This document shows positions 17,250 through 25,730 of a stretch of 49,544 nt of DNA, piece by piece. The position numbers and the translations under genes were made by a program. A model generated the notes under the pieces. It saw only the letters and a program-made list of their open reading frames with translations. It had not been told where the DNA came from and made no database searches. Source of the DNA: Bacillota bacterium (lineage in GTDB: Bacteria > Bacillota > Sulfobacillia > JAUYEG01); NCBI GenBank assembly GCA_030691505.1, contig JAUYEG010000175.1, forward strand, positions 1 to 49,544, given 5' to 3'. Within the stretch, counting starts at the first letter, position 1. The number at the start of each line of letters is the position of its first letter.

Positions 17250-17912
17250 TCACCGTAACGGCATCGTCTCCAGCCCGGCGATTTCTTCGGCCAACAGCTT
17301 CTGGACCTCATACCACAGTAATCTGAGGCGGGCCGCGCCGCGCATGTCCCCCAGGGCAAGCTGCGACTGGCAGTCCCGGGCCTGCACGGCGAGATGGCCT
17401 AAGCCCGTCGTACCCTCCCAGAGTTCTGCGGCATGGCCCACTGTCTGCGCAGCGGCGCCGAAATCATGGCGGGCCGCCTCGCCTATAGCCACCGCCAGGT
17501 GGCTCTGTCCGGAGAGCAGGGCCAACGCCCGGAGCAGCCGCTCGCGTAGCGGAAGCCACAATCCCATTGTCTCGGGCTCCGATGCCCCCGGTGTTCCGGG
17601 CTCCGGTTGCGTTGCCCCCGGGGACTTTCCCCCTGGCTGACCGCCAGACTGCGCGCCGGGATCGCCTGGCTGTAAGCTCCCAGAAGCCCCGGAAGCACCA
17701 GGTGCCCCCGGACTCCCCGGGTCGTTTTCCGGCCCCAAGCGGCGCTCGATTGACTCCCGCAGCGAGGCCCACTCCTCGCGCAGCGGCGTAGTCTCACGCG
17801 GCAGTTGGATTGACAGCAAGTAGTAACTGACCACGCCGGCCGCGAGGCCCGCCGTGGCCAGGTAGAGCAGGAGCTTCATCACGGCGCCGGCGCCGGCTAT
17901 GACCGCGCGCAT
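17250..17912 (-). CDS. Membrane-anchored hypothetical protein with collagen-like linker
   Basis: A 220-residue protein: N-terminal transmembrane helix (MKLLLYLATAGLAAGVVSYY), a short charged coiled segment (EEWASLRESIERR), a Gly-Pro-Ser linker of about 50 residues with G-x-y steps (GSPGAPGASGASG), then a predicted helical domain at residues 125-220. The start at 17912 (MRAVIAGAGAV) has GAGGGG 4 bases upstream; ATG 17879 (MKLL) and ATG 17996 are in frame and possible. The frame stays open to 18845, but that part is antisense to trxB and not credible as protein. No family recognised; an envelope role is inferred from the anchor. Confidence 0.65.
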   Translation of the reverse strand: MRAVIAGAGAVMKLLLYLATAGLAAGVVSYYLLSIQLPRETTPLREEWASLRESIERRLGPENDPGSPGAPGASGASGSLQPGDPGAQSGGQPGGKSPGATQPEPGTPGASEPETMGLWLPLRERLLRALALLSGQSHLAVAIGEAARHDFGAAAQTVGHAAELWEGTTGLGHLAVQARDCQSQLALGDMRGAARLRLLWYEVQKLLAEEIAGLETMPLR

Positions 17913-18198
17913 GCGGCCCCTCGGCCGCTGCTCAGGTCTATCGTACTCCGGCTCGTGCACTCTTCCCGCCGAAAACAGGTCACCGCTCAACCACATCACG
18001 CCCCGTGCCTGGCCGGTCCGCCTGGTACGGCCCTTTTCGGGGTCCTGGGCGCGGGTGCCCGGCCTGCTCGTCCTAGAGCTATGCGGGTCACGCCGCGGGC
18101 ATGACCGGCGCAACGTGCCGGATCCGGGGCGTCTGGCCGGGCGTGTCCATGATATTGTCGGGTTGAGCGCGGAGCCCCCCCCCGAAGGCCGCCTCGGC

Positions 18199-18220
18199 GC
18201 GGCGCGGCGCGCCGCGCCGC
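18199..18220. promoter_or_regulatory. 22-base perfect GC palindrome upstream of trxB
   Basis: A perfect inverted repeat with no loop, built on GGCGCGCC-type steps, centred between 18209 and 18210. A TATACT box follows at 18235-18240; 17 bases before that box the expected -35 position (18212-18217) falls inside the palindrome. That places it well for an operator controlling the thioredoxin genes, though a hairpin or cruciform is equally possible. No other strong -35 hexamer is visible. Confidence 0.45.
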
Positions 18221-18263
18221 TCAGGCCAAAGGGATATACTTGGCGGAGCAGGAGGTTTTGCAC

Positions 18264-19217
18264 ATGGCAGGTCCAGACATCTACGATCTGGCGATCATCG
18301 GGGCTGGCCCGGCGGGGCTGGCGGCGGCTGTCTATGCCGGCCGGTCCAGGTTGCGCACGGTGGTGTTCGAGCGCCAGTACCCAGGGGGCCAGGCCTTTAA
18401 CACAGACCGCATCGACAACTATCCCGGGTTTGCCGAGGGCATCAGCGGCCCCGAGTTGACCGAGCGGATGGCCCAGCAGGCCCGCGTACACGGCGCCGAA
18501 CTGCGTACAGCCGATGTGACCGCGGCAGCCCTGCGGGGGCATCCCAAGCGCCTGACGACAACCGAGGGCGAGGTGTTCTGCCACACGGTCATCGTGGCGT
18601 CTGGCGCGCAGCCCCGTAAGCTCGGCGTGCCGGGCGAGGCGGAGTTTGCGGGCCGCGGGGTTTCCTACTGCGCCACGTGCGATGGCCCGTTTTTCCGGTC
18701 CAGGCGCGTCGCCGTCGTCGGCGGGGGCGATGCGGCGCTGGCCGAAGCTCTCTTTCTGGCCCGGCTGGCCAGCGAGGTCTTCGTGGTTCACCGCCGCACG
18801 GAACTGCGCGCGGTGCGGGCCCTGCAGGAGAAGGCACAGGGGCAACCGAACATCAGTTTCCTATTGCCGGCGGTAGTTGTGGAGATTTCCGGGGCCGGTG
18901 ACCATGTGGAGTCGATACGGTTGGCCAGGGCTGGGCAGGCTGGGCCTGGTGCCAAAGGGGACATCCCCGAGCGGCTTTCCGTGGACGGGGTCTTTGTCTA
19001 CGTCGGCAATGATCCGTCAACCGGGTTTATCGCCGGGCAGATTGAGCTGGACGAGCAGGGCTACGTGCTGACCGACGCCGAGATGCGGACCTCTGAGGAC
19101 GGCGTCTTCGCGGCCGGCGACGTCCGGCGCAAGGGCCTTCGGCAGATAGTCACCGCCTGCGGCGATGGCGCGGTCGCGGCCATGAACTGCGAACGTTGGC
19201 TGGTGGACCGGATTTAG
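18264..19217 (+). CDS. trxB: Thioredoxin reductase
   Basis: FAD/NADPH enzyme of 317 residues that reduces thioredoxin. FAD motif [14 protein letters not shown] near residue 14, redox pair C136/C139 in [14 protein letters not shown](P)-binding [12 protein letters not shown], and the C-terminal FAD motif [22 protein letters not shown] carries basic residues expected for NADPH. The active site is Cys-Cys, with no selenocysteine. ATG 18264 has AGGAGG 8 bases upstream; a longer frame to 18240 lacks support. Together with trxA 107 bases downstream it makes a full thioredoxin system. Confidence 0.92.
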   Translation: MAGPDIYDLAIIGAGPAGLAAAVYAGRSRLRTVVFERQYPGGQAFNTDRIDNYPGFAEGISGPELTERMAQQARVHGAELRTADVTAAALRGHPKRLTTTEGEVFCHTVIVASGAQPRKLGVPGEAEFAGRGVSYCATCDGPFFRSRRVAVVGGGDAALAEALFLARLASEVFVVHRRTELRAVRALQEKAQGQPNISFLLPAVVVEISGAGDHVESIRLARAGQAGPGAKGDIPERLSVDGVFVYVGNDPSTGFIAGQIELDEQGYVLTDAEMRTSEDGVFAAGDVRRKGLRQIVTACGDGAVAAMNCERWLVDRI

Positions 19218-19222
19218 TTATC

Positions 19223-19266
19223 CGTGCTCGGATAAACCATGCGTACGTGCTCGGACAGACCATGCG
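19223..19266 (+). repeat. Two-copy direct repeat between trxB and trxA
   Basis: A 21-base unit beginning CGTGCTCGGA occurs at 19223-19243 and 19246-19266 with two mismatches and a period of 23 bases, close to two helical turns. It lies in the short trxB-trxA spacer, in the untranslated leader of trxA. It could be a regulator site or a recent slippage duplication. Confidence 0.6.
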
Positions 19267-19324
19267 CGGCTGGCCGCGGATCGGCCTGAAGCGGCACACA
19301 ACGAACCGATGGAAGGTGAGACGA

Positions 19325-19651
19325 GTGGCGGGCAAGGCAGCGGAGGTAACCGACAACCAATTTCGCAGCGAGGTACTTGAGAGTGAGGTTCCAGTACTGG
19401 TCGATTTCTGGGCGTCCTGGTGCGGGCCGTGCCGGATGGTCGCTCCGATCGTGGAGGAGTTGGCCGGCGACTATGAAGGACGTCTCAAGGTACGCAAGCT
19501 CAATGTTGACGACAACCAGGATACGGCGCAGCAATTCGGGATCATGAGCATCCCGACGCTGATCCTGTTCAAGAATGGCAAACCGGCGCAGCGTCTTGTC
19601 GGCGCGATGCCCAAGGCCGAGCTCAAGAAACAGATCGACCAGGTACTGTAG
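19325..19651 (+). CDS. trxA: Thioredoxin
   Basis: A 108-residue cytoplasmic thioredoxin with the active site WCGPC (C33, C36), the preceding DFWASW, and cis-proline loop SIPTLILFKNG. Full family length and all structural residues present. GTG at 19325 follows GGAAGGTGAG with about 8 bases spacing; an upstream extension to 19196 would cover the direct repeats and is not part of the fold. It is reduced by TrxB encoded just upstream. A tRNA-Sec gene follows 125 bases later. Confidence 0.92.
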   Translation: MAGKAAEVTDNQFRSEVLESEVPVLVDFWASWCGPCRMVAPIVEELAGDYEGRLKVRKLNVDDNQDTAQQFGIMSIPTLILFKNGKPAQRLVGAMPKAELKKQIDQVL

Positions 19652-19717
19652 GCGGCCAAAGAAGTTTGTGACATGCGCCGGACGTGTCAGTCTTGGACGG
19701 CGCATGCGACGCAACCG

Positions 19718-19726
19718 TGCTATAAT
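19718..19726 (+). promoter_or_regulatory. Extended -10 promoter for tRNA-Sec
   Basis: TGCTATAAT is a perfect extended -10 element (TG-N-TATAAT) about 50 bases before the tRNA. TTGGAC at 19693-19698 is too far upstream (22-base spacer) for a normal -35, which is tolerable for an extended -10 promoter. It likely drives selC and possibly selB. Confidence 0.6.
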
Positions 19727-19776
19727 CGTCATCGCGGCGTCCGGCAAACGGCAACGACCGGGCGCGGCATTTTCGC

Positions 19777-19873
19777 GGGGGCAGCTAGGTCCTGGTGGGT
19801 CTCCTGGACTTCAAATCCAGTGGCGGGCGGCGTTCCCGTCCGCGGTGGGTTCGATTCCCACATGCTCCCGCCA
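19777..19873 (+). tRNA. selC: Selenocysteine tRNA (UCA anticodon)
   Basis: A 97-base tRNA whose anticodon arm CTGGA-CTTCAAA-TCCAG is identical to that of E. coli selC; the anticodon TCA is at 19811-19813. It has a long variable arm (GGCGGGCGGCG...TCCGC), T-arm GTGGG-TTCGATT-CCCAC, and an encoded GCCA 3' end. The acceptor pairs GGGGGCA with TGCTCCC (one G-T wobble), with a G-A opposition at the eighth position typical length for tRNA-Sec. It decodes in-frame UGA with SelB, encoded directly downstream. Confidence 0.93.
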
Positions 19874-19993
19874 TGAATGCCACGCGGGACCACATCCCGC
19901 TTGACAGAGGCAGTGACGAGAGGTGGCAGGTGGCGCTCTGCCCACCACCACCTCTCACCTTTATCCCTGGTAGGGCCGGAGGGGTGCGCGCGC

Positions 19994-22054
19994 TTGCAGG
20001 CGCCGACTAGCTCATCCGAGCGGCAGTCCAAGCAGGTGATTATCGGCACGGCCGGGCACGTCGACCACGGCAAGACCAGCCTGGTGCGGGCCTTGACCGG
20101 CGTCGAGACCGACCGCCTGCCGGAGGAAAAACGCCGCGAGATGACGATCGACCTGGGATTTGCCAACTTCAGCCTGCCCAGCGGCAGGCGGGCGTCGATT
20201 GTCGATGTGCCCGGACACGAGCGGTTCGTCGGCAACATGCTCGCGGGCGCAACCGGAATCGATCTGGTTCTCTTCGTGGTCGCCGCCGACGAAGGCGCCA
20301 TGCCGCAGACCTTCGAGCACCTCGACATCCTTGATCTCCTCGGTCTGGAGGTCGGGATCATCGTCCTGACCAAGACGGATCTGGTCGAGCCCGACTGGCT
20401 TGAGATGGTGCAAGAGGAGGTCCGCGAGGCCACGGCAGGTACTTTCCTGGCCGCCGCGCCGATCGTCCCGGTGTCGTCGCGGACCGGGCACGGGCTTGAT
20501 GAGCTGGTCCGCCGCTGCGACGAGGCTCTCGACCGGGTCAGCGGCAAGGCAGCCTACGGGCCCGCGCGTCTGCCGGTGGATAGGGTCTTTACAGTGGCTG
20601 GCTTCGGAACTGTGGTGACGGGTACTTTGCTGTCCGGCCGCGTGGCCGTCGAGGACCGGCTCGAGCTGCTTCCCGCGGGCCGCGAGGTCAGGGTCCGCTC
20701 GCTGCAGGTGCACGGCGAGGACCGGCCGCTGGCCCTGGCGGGACAGAGAATAGCGGTCAACCTGGCCGGGCTTGAGAGATCGGAGGTAGCGCGCGGCGAG
20801 GTCCTGGCCTCGCCCGGCGCCTTCTCGCCCGGTGACAGGTTCGACGGGGAACTCCGGCTCGTGGGCCGGGCGCCGCGGGCGCTCCGGTCGCGGTCCCGGG
20901 TGCACCTGCACACCGGCACAAGTGAGGTCATCGGGCGCTTGCTCTTGCTGGACCGGCTGTTGCTCGAGCCGGGGGAGTCTGCTCTCGTGCAGTTTCACAG
21001 CGAGGCGCCGCTCGTTCTGGGAGCGCGCGACCGTTTCATTATCCGGTCGTATTCACCGGTGCGAACGATCGGCGGTGGGGTGGTTGTGGACCCCCATCCG
21101 CCCTGGCGCCGCAGACGGCTGCGCGGCAGCCGCGGCGCTCAGGCCCTCGAGTCGCTCCGGGCAAGGCAGCGCGGCGATCCTGCCGAGGCCCTGACCCGTG
21201 TGCTGCAGGGCGCGGGTGGACCGCTGCCCCGGATAGCCCTATTGCAGCAGGCGCAGCTTGACTCCAACCTGCCGCCCGACGATCTGGAAGCCGCGTTCGC
21301 CGAGCTCCTGCGCAGGGGCAGCCTGCGCGAGCTGGACGACGCCGGACAGGTCATGCTCTCCGATCTCTGGGAGCAGACGGCGGAGGCCGCCCTTGGATGG
21401 CTGGCGAGGTACCACGGGGAGTGGCCCCTCCGGCGGGGCGCGGGCCGGGACGAGCTTCGCGCGGCACTGTTGCCCGGATGGGCGCCGCGCCGCTTTGCCA
21501 CCTATCTGCATTCGCTTGCTGCGGCCGGCCGCGTCGAACTGCAGGAGGACCGCGTCGCGGCCGCCGGCCACCGGCCGGTTCTTGAGGGCGATCTGGCAGA
21601 GCTGGCACGCTGGGTCCAGGAGCGGTTCGTCGAGGGAGGTTCGTCTCCGCCTGACCGCGGCGAATTGGCCCGCGAGATCGCGCAGGCCCCGCAAAAGCTC
21701 CCGTCCCGCGGCAGGCCGGGGGGGGCCGTAAACGCCCAATTGCTTTTTGACCAGGTTTTCGACTACTTGCTGGAGACCGCCGCCTTGGTCAAGGTTAAGG
21801 ACGACATCGTCTTCCACCGCGACGTCCTCGCGCGGATCTCAGAGCATCTGGTACGATTCCTCGAGGAACGGGGATCGGTGACCGTGAGCGATTTCAGGCA
21901 GCTCATCGGAACCAGCCGCAAGTATGCTGTGCCGCTCCTTGAGTATTTCGACGCGCGGCGGGTCACGCGGCGGGAGGGCGATGTCCGCTTCCCGGGGCCG
22001 GGCGCCGGATCGCCGGGCGCCGGATCGCCGGGCGCCAGGGTGTCCGGTCCATAG
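19994..22054 (+). CDS. selB: Selenocysteine-specific elongation factor SelB
   Basis: GTPase that carries Sec-tRNA to UGA codons marked by a SECIS hairpin. G1 GTAGHVDHGKTS (about residues 18-29), switch region EMTIDLGFA, G3 DVPGHERF, G4 TKTD; then two beta-barrel domains and C-terminal winged helices (about 450-670) that bind SECIS RNA. TTG at 19994 is chosen because GGAGGGG lies 9 bases upstream; GTG 20036 would start directly at the G domain but has no good ribosome binding site. At 686 residues it is longer than the usual 620-640, partly from a repeat-encoded Gly-Ser-Pro tail. selA and selD are not in the window. Confidence 0.93.
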   Translation: MQAPTSSSERQSKQVIIGTAGHVDHGKTSLVRALTGVETDRLPEEKRREMTIDLGFANFSLPSGRRASIVDVPGHERFVGNMLAGATGIDLVLFVVAADEGAMPQTFEHLDILDLLGLEVGIIVLTKTDLVEPDWLEMVQEEVREATAGTFLAAAPIVPVSSRTGHGLDELVRRCDEALDRVSGKAAYGPARLPVDRVFTVAGFGTVVTGTLLSGRVAVEDRLELLPAGREVRVRSLQVHGEDRPLALAGQRIAVNLAGLERSEVARGEVLASPGAFSPGDRFDGELRLVGRAPRALRSRSRVHLHTGTSEVIGRLLLLDRLLLEPGESALVQFHSEAPLVLGARDRFIIRSYSPVRTIGGGVVVDPHPPWRRRRLRGSRGAQALESLRARQRGDPAEALTRVLQGAGGPLPRIALLQQAQLDSNLPPDDLEAAFAELLRRGSLRELDDAGQVMLSDLWEQTAEAALGWLARYHGEWPLRRGAGRDELRAALLPGWAPRRFATYLHSLAAAGRVELQEDRVAAAGHRPVLEGDLAELARWVQERFVEGGSSPPDRGELAREIAQAPQKLPSRGRPGGAVNAQLLFDQVFDYLLETAALVKVKDDIVFHRDVLARISEHLVRFLEERGSVTVSDFRQLIGTSRKYAVPLLEYFDARRVTRREGDVRFPGPGAGSPGAGSPGARVSGP
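22000..22036 (+). repeat. 15-base tandem repeat in the 3' end of selB
   Basis: GGGCGCCGGATCGCC occurs twice in tandem (22000-22014, 22015-22029), followed by a partial third copy (GGGCGCC). The unit is a multiple of three and adds Pro-Gly-Ala-Gly-Ser steps to the SelB C-terminus. Likely slippage product. Confidence 0.75.
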
Positions 22055-22070
22055 AGAGTGGGGGTAACCG

Positions 22071-22820
22071 GTGATGGATGCCACATCAGCAGGACGGGAG
22101 CGACAGCCGGGTAGCGGCCCTGCCCCGGCGGGGGCCGGCTCGGGGCCCGATGATGCGGCGCGTGTGACCGTGGACAAGCTCAAGCGCGATGCTGAGGTGC
22201 TTGCGCTCATGGCCGGCGGTGATGATCTGTTGAGGGCGATTGGCTATACGGAGCACGGCCCCCGGCATGCCGGCTGGGTGTCTTCGGTCGCCCATAACGT
22301 CCTCGCGCGCCTTGGATTTCCGGATCGAGAGGCTGAGCTCGCAGCCATAGCCGGGTTTCTGCATGATATCGGCAACGTCGCGGGCCGCCACCGCCATGAG
22401 CAAACCGGTGCTCTCCTTGCGCGCGAGGTCCTGCTGCGCCTCGGCGTTCCCTACTCCGAAATCTCCATGGTCATGGGTGCGATCGGCAACCATGAGGAGG
22501 GCATGGGCCAGGTGGTCAGCAACGCCGGCGCCGCCCTGATGTTGGCGGACAAGTCCGATGTGCACCGGACCCGGGTACGCAATCCCGAGATCGCCGCTTT
22601 TGACATCCATGACCGGGTCAACTACGCGGTGGAGCATTCCTTCCTGCGCGTGGACGATAAGAAACACACTGTCACGCTTGAGCTCAACATTGACACGCGG
22701 ATCTCGCCGGTAATGGACTACTTCGAAATCTTCCTGAGCCGCATGATCCTGTGCCGGCGGGCCGCGAGTTTCCTCGGGGCCCAGTTTGAACTGCAGATCA
22801 ACGGAGTGCGGCTGCTTTAG
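22071..22820 (+). CDS. HD-domain phosphohydrolase
   Basis: A 249-residue HD-superfamily protein: first His in YTEHGPRHAGWV, the HD doublet in AGFLHDIGNVAG, further His in GRHRHEQTG and GNHEE, and the closing Asp in LMLADKSDVHR. The metal site therefore looks complete. Substrate is unknown; nucleotides are usual for the fold. The N-terminal 30 residues are Gly/Pro/Ala-rich and poorly conserved in character. Start is GTG 22071 or ATG 22074. It sits directly upstream of secD, an arrangement I recall from other Peptococcaceae-type genomes, without a known functional link. Confidence 0.85.
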   Translation: MMDATSAGRERQPGSGPAPAGAGSGPDDAARVTVDKLKRDAEVLALMAGGDDLLRAIGYTEHGPRHAGWVSSVAHNVLARLGFPDREAELAAIAGFLHDIGNVAGRHRHEQTGALLAREVLLRLGVPYSEISMVMGAIGNHEEGMGQVVSNAGAALMLADKSDVHRTRVRNPEIAAFDIHDRVNYAVEHSFLRVDDKKHTVTLELNIDTRISPVMDYFEIFLSRMILCRRAASFLGAQFELQINGVRLL

Positions 22821-22890
22821 TCCCAAGACGCCCGGGGCGTGTGCGTGATCTGGTGGATGTGGTGGATGTAATCGAAGGTGGTGTTGGTTT

Positions 22891-24564
22891 ATGAGGGATC
22901 GGGGCCGTCGCCGCATCCCGTCCGCGGCGATCCTGGCCGCAGCGCTGCTCGCCGTGCTGGCGGCGGTGTATGCCGTGTCGCCCGCGGCCCGGGTTACGCT
23001 CGGGCTGTTGGGCAAGCCCGTCTATGCCTGGCCGGCAGGGATCGCGGTCCTGCTCTTCCTGGCTAACTACTTGACCGGCGGATTCCGAGCGCGGCGGCGC
23101 AGCACCTGGCGGCTAGCGGCCGTCCTCCTGGCGATCGCCTGCCTCGGCTACTACCTCGGCTTTGTCAACCCTATCCTGGCCCAGATCAACCAGGGGCTTG
23201 ACCTCAAGGGCGGCGTCCACGTCGTACTTGAAGCCGAGGATATCCCAGGTTCGCCGGTGACCGAGGAGGCTATGCAGACGGTCCAGGCGATCCTCGAGGC
23301 CCGTGTGAACGGACTGGGTGTCGCGGAGCCCCGCGTTGAGCGCTCGGGGGCACGGCGCATCATCGTCGAGTTGCCGGGTATCGCCGACCCGGAAAGAGCG
23401 CTCGCAGACATAGGCCGCACCGCTTATCTGGAGTTTGTCGAGGGGTTTGACCTCTACCTGGTGAGCGCCGGGGACAATGCCGATGGGCTTCGCAACGCCC
23501 TGAGGGAAGAGCTGGGACTGACAGCCGCTCAGGCCGGCGCGCTCATCCAACGGCTGGGGGAGGGGCCCCAGCTGCTCAAGGCAGGGCTCGACTACGCTCC
23601 GCTGATTGATCTGGCTGAGGCAGTTTTCGACACCGGGGCCAGTGTGGTGGAGGACCCGCGCGTCATCCTTACCGGCGCCGATCTCGCTGCCGGGGGCGCC
23701 CGCGCCGCCTTTGACCAAAACAACCGGCCGATCGTTTCGCTGACCTTCACGGCCGAGGGCGCTCAGAAGTTCGCCGATCTGACCACGAGACGCGTCAATC
23801 GCCCGATTTACATCCTGCTGGACCGCCAGCTGGTCCAGGCGCCGACGGTCTCGGAGGCGATCACGAGCGGCCGCGGGCAGATCACGGGATACGGGTCCTA
23901 TGAAGACGCATTCCGGGTCGCCGTGTTACTCAACTCCGGCGCACTGCCGGTCAAGCTCGTTGCCCTTGCCCCGCAGGTGGTCAGCGCCACGCTCGGCGCC
24001 GATTCGATCGCCCGCAGCAAGACGGCCGGGATCATCTCCATCGCGGCTGTGATCGGCTTCATGCTGCTCTTCTACCAGGCGGCGGGGCTGCTCGCCAACC
24101 TGGCTCTCGCGCTGTACATCATGCTGGTGCTGGTGGCGCTGGCCGGCATCAACGCGACTCTGACCCTGCCCGGGGTGGCAGGTTTGCTGCTGTCGGTCGG
24201 TATGGCGGTGGACGCCAACGTGATCACCTTTGAGCGCGTGCGCGAGGAGCTGCGGCTTGGCAAGACTGTCAGGTCCGCCATCGAGAGCGGTTTTTCCCGC
24301 GCCCTGGGGACGATCGTGGACGCAAACCTCACAACGCTAATCGCCGCGGGAGTGCTCTTTTACCTCGGCAGCGGCCCCGTTCGGGGGTTCGCGGTGACTC
24401 TGGCGGTGGGCATCGTCGTAAGCATGCTTACCGCCGTCTTCATCACCCGCTATCTCCTGCGCCTGGCTGTCGGCGCGGGCTGGCTGAGAGACCCGCGGTG
24501 GTTCTTGGGATCCCGCCAAGGATCCCGCCAAGGATCCCGCACGGGGGGTGATGCTGTTGCGTAG
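22891..24564 (+). CDS. secD: Protein translocase subunit SecD, with extra N-terminal helices
   Basis: Membrane component that uses the proton gradient to aid late stages of Sec export. Signature NQGLDLKGGVHVVLEA after TM1, the periplasmic P1 region, then the SecD C-terminal five-helix block with GINATLTLPGVAGLLLSVGMAVDANVI split across helices and RVREELR. Two hydrophobic segments (about residues 11-28 and 42-60) precede the normal TM1 (about 73-90), which most SecD proteins lack. The C-terminus carries a triple repeat RQGS-RQGS-RTGG. ATG 22891 follows GAAGGTGGTG. Overlaps secF by 14 to 17 bases. Confidence 0.92.
   Translation: MRDRGRRRIPSAAILAAALLAVLAAVYAVSPAARVTLGLLGKPVYAWPAGIAVLLFLANYLTGGFRARRRSTWRLAAVLLAIACLGYYLGFVNPILAQINQGLDLKGGVHVVLEAEDIPGSPVTEEAMQTVQAILEARVNGLGVAEPRVERSGARRIIVELPGIADPERALADIGRTAYLEFVEGFDLYLVSAGDNADGLRNALREELGLTAAQAGALIQRLGEGPQLLKAGLDYAPLIDLAEAVFDTGASVVEDPRVILTGADLAAGGARAAFDQNNRPIVSLTFTAEGAQKFADLTTRRVNRPIYILLDRQLVQAPTVSEAITSGRGQITGYGSYEDAFRVAVLLNSGALPVKLVALAPQVVSATLGADSIARSKTAGIISIAAVIGFMLLFYQAAGLLANLALALYIMLVLVALAGINATLTLPGVAGLLLSVGMAVDANVITFERVREELRLGKTVRSAIESGFSRALGTIVDANLTTLIAAGVLFYLGSGPVRGFAVTLAVGIVVSMLTAVFITRYLLRLAVGAGWLRDPRWFLGSRQGSRQGSRTGGDAVA
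24508..24541 (+). repeat. 12-base tandem repeat in the 3' end of secD
   Basis: GGATCCCGCCAA is repeated at 24508 and 24520 with a truncated third copy from 24532. It encodes the Gly-Ser-Arg-Gln tail of SecD and stops just before the secF start, so expansion would lengthen the tail in frame. Confidence 0.75.
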
Positions 24565-25639
24565 ATCAGGGTCTATCGACTTCTACGGACGCCGCCGTCT
24601 GTGGTATGCGGTTTCGATTGCCGTCATTGTCCTAGGGGCCATCAGCCTGGCTCTGCCGTCATATGGGCTGCGCCTCGGCATCGACTTCACCGGCGGGACT
24701 TTGCTTGAAACCCGGTTTGAGCGCACGGACGTTACAACCGCGGAGGTGCGTCAGGTGCTCGGCCCGCTGGGGCTGGGCGAACCGATCATCCAGCAGGCGG
24801 TCGACGACCCGGCCCGCTTCATCATCCGGACGGCGGCCTACGCGGAAGAGGATCGCCAGGCGGTGCAAAACGCGCTGACGGCCGGTATCGGGCCACACCA
24901 GGTCCAGCGTTTCGAGGGCATCGCGGCCGTGGTCGGCCGCGAGCTCACGCAGCGGGCCGTGCTGGCGGTTGCGGTCGCCTCGGCGCTGATGCTGCTCTAT
25001 ATCACGGTCCGGTTCGAGTTCCGTTTCGGGGTGGCCGCGATCGTTGCGCTCTTGCATGACGTGGCGGTCACGGTGTCGGCGTTTTCGCTGCTGCGCCGCG
25101 AGGTTAGCGTGACGTTCGTAGCCGCCCTGCTCACGGTCGTCGGATATTCGATCAACGATTCGATCGTAATATTCGACCGCATCAGGGAAAACCTACGCGC
25201 GCGGGCGCACGGGCCGGGGGACTACGGACCGCTGGTAAACCGCAGTCTCAACGAGACTCTGACACGGTCGATCAATACTTCCGCGACAACGTTGCTGGCT
25301 ATTCTGGCCGTGTTTCTCTTCGGGGGCAGGACGATCCGCGACTTCGCCCTGGCGCTCATGATCGGCATGGTTGCCGGTACGTACTCCTCCATCTTCATCG
25401 CCAGTCCCATCTGGGCCACCTGGCGCGAGTCGGCCGCTCGCGCGGCTCGGCGGGCGGCCCCGGCGGCGCCCGCCGTCCCGGCTGCCGGCCGCACCATATC
25501 TGCCGCGCGGTCAGCGGCGGGCGGGACGGCAATCGGTTCGCGGCAACCCGAGACCGCCTCCGCCGGCGGGCCGACCGGCCCGGGCGCGCCGCCGCCGTCC
25601 GGCAAGAGCAAGTCACGGTCCAAACGGCGCCGCAGGTAA
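24551..25639 (+). CDS. secF: Protein translocase subunit SecF
   Basis: Partner of SecD. Signature LGIDFTGGTLLETRF after TM1; C-terminal helices with VVGYSINDSIVIFDRIRENLR, the conserved Asp/Arg cluster of SecF. About 300 residues are the normal SecF; the last 70 are an Ala/Pro/Gly-rich extension ending in a basic KSKSRSKRRRR, which would lie in the cytoplasm and could touch ribosome or membrane. Start ATG 24551 (or GTG 24548) inside the secD end, with GGGGGG just before it, so translation is coupled. A good terminator follows 55 bases after the stop. Confidence 0.92.
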   Translation: MLLRRSGSIDFYGRRRLWYAVSIAVIVLGAISLALPSYGLRLGIDFTGGTLLETRFERTDVTTAEVRQVLGPLGLGEPIIQQAVDDPARFIIRTAAYAEEDRQAVQNALTAGIGPHQVQRFEGIAAVVGRELTQRAVLAVAVASALMLLYITVRFEFRFGVAAIVALLHDVAVTVSAFSLLRREVSVTFVAALLTVVGYSINDSIVIFDRIRENLRARAHGPGDYGPLVNRSLNETLTRSINTSATTLLAILAVFLFGGRTIRDFALALMIGMVAGTYSSIFIASPIWATWRESAARAARRAAPAAPAVPAAGRTISAARSAAGGTAIGSRQPETASAGGPTGPGAPPPSGKSKSRSKRRRR

Positions 25640-25693
25640 CAAGGGCGCTGGCGGTAACAGTGAGGCTGCCGTAACAACGGCCCGCTTTGCAGG

Positions 25694-25730
25694 CCCGCTC
25701 CGCATTGCGCGGGGCGGGTTCTTTTCTTTG
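25694..25730 (+). terminator. Rho-independent terminator after secF
   Basis: Ten-base stem CCCGCTCCGC/GCGGGGCGGG (one G-T pair) with loop ATTGC, followed by TTCTTTTCTTT. It closes the HD-secD-secF transcript and separates it from the AAA+/VWA pair. Confidence 0.85.

Noticed and set aside
18660-18690. Selenoprotein thioredoxin reductase, suggested by the nearby selC-selB
   Set aside because: The redox site reads Cys-Ala-Thr-Cys with TGC codons and there is no in-frame TGA.
17913-18845. N-terminal continuation of the minus-strand collagen-like gene
   Set aside because: That part is antisense to trxB and has no coherent protein features; ribosome binding and the transmembrane start support 17912 instead.
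24508-24541. Possible CRISPR-like or insertion-derived repeat
   Set aside because: Units are contiguous 12-mers without spacers and encode the SecD tail in frame.
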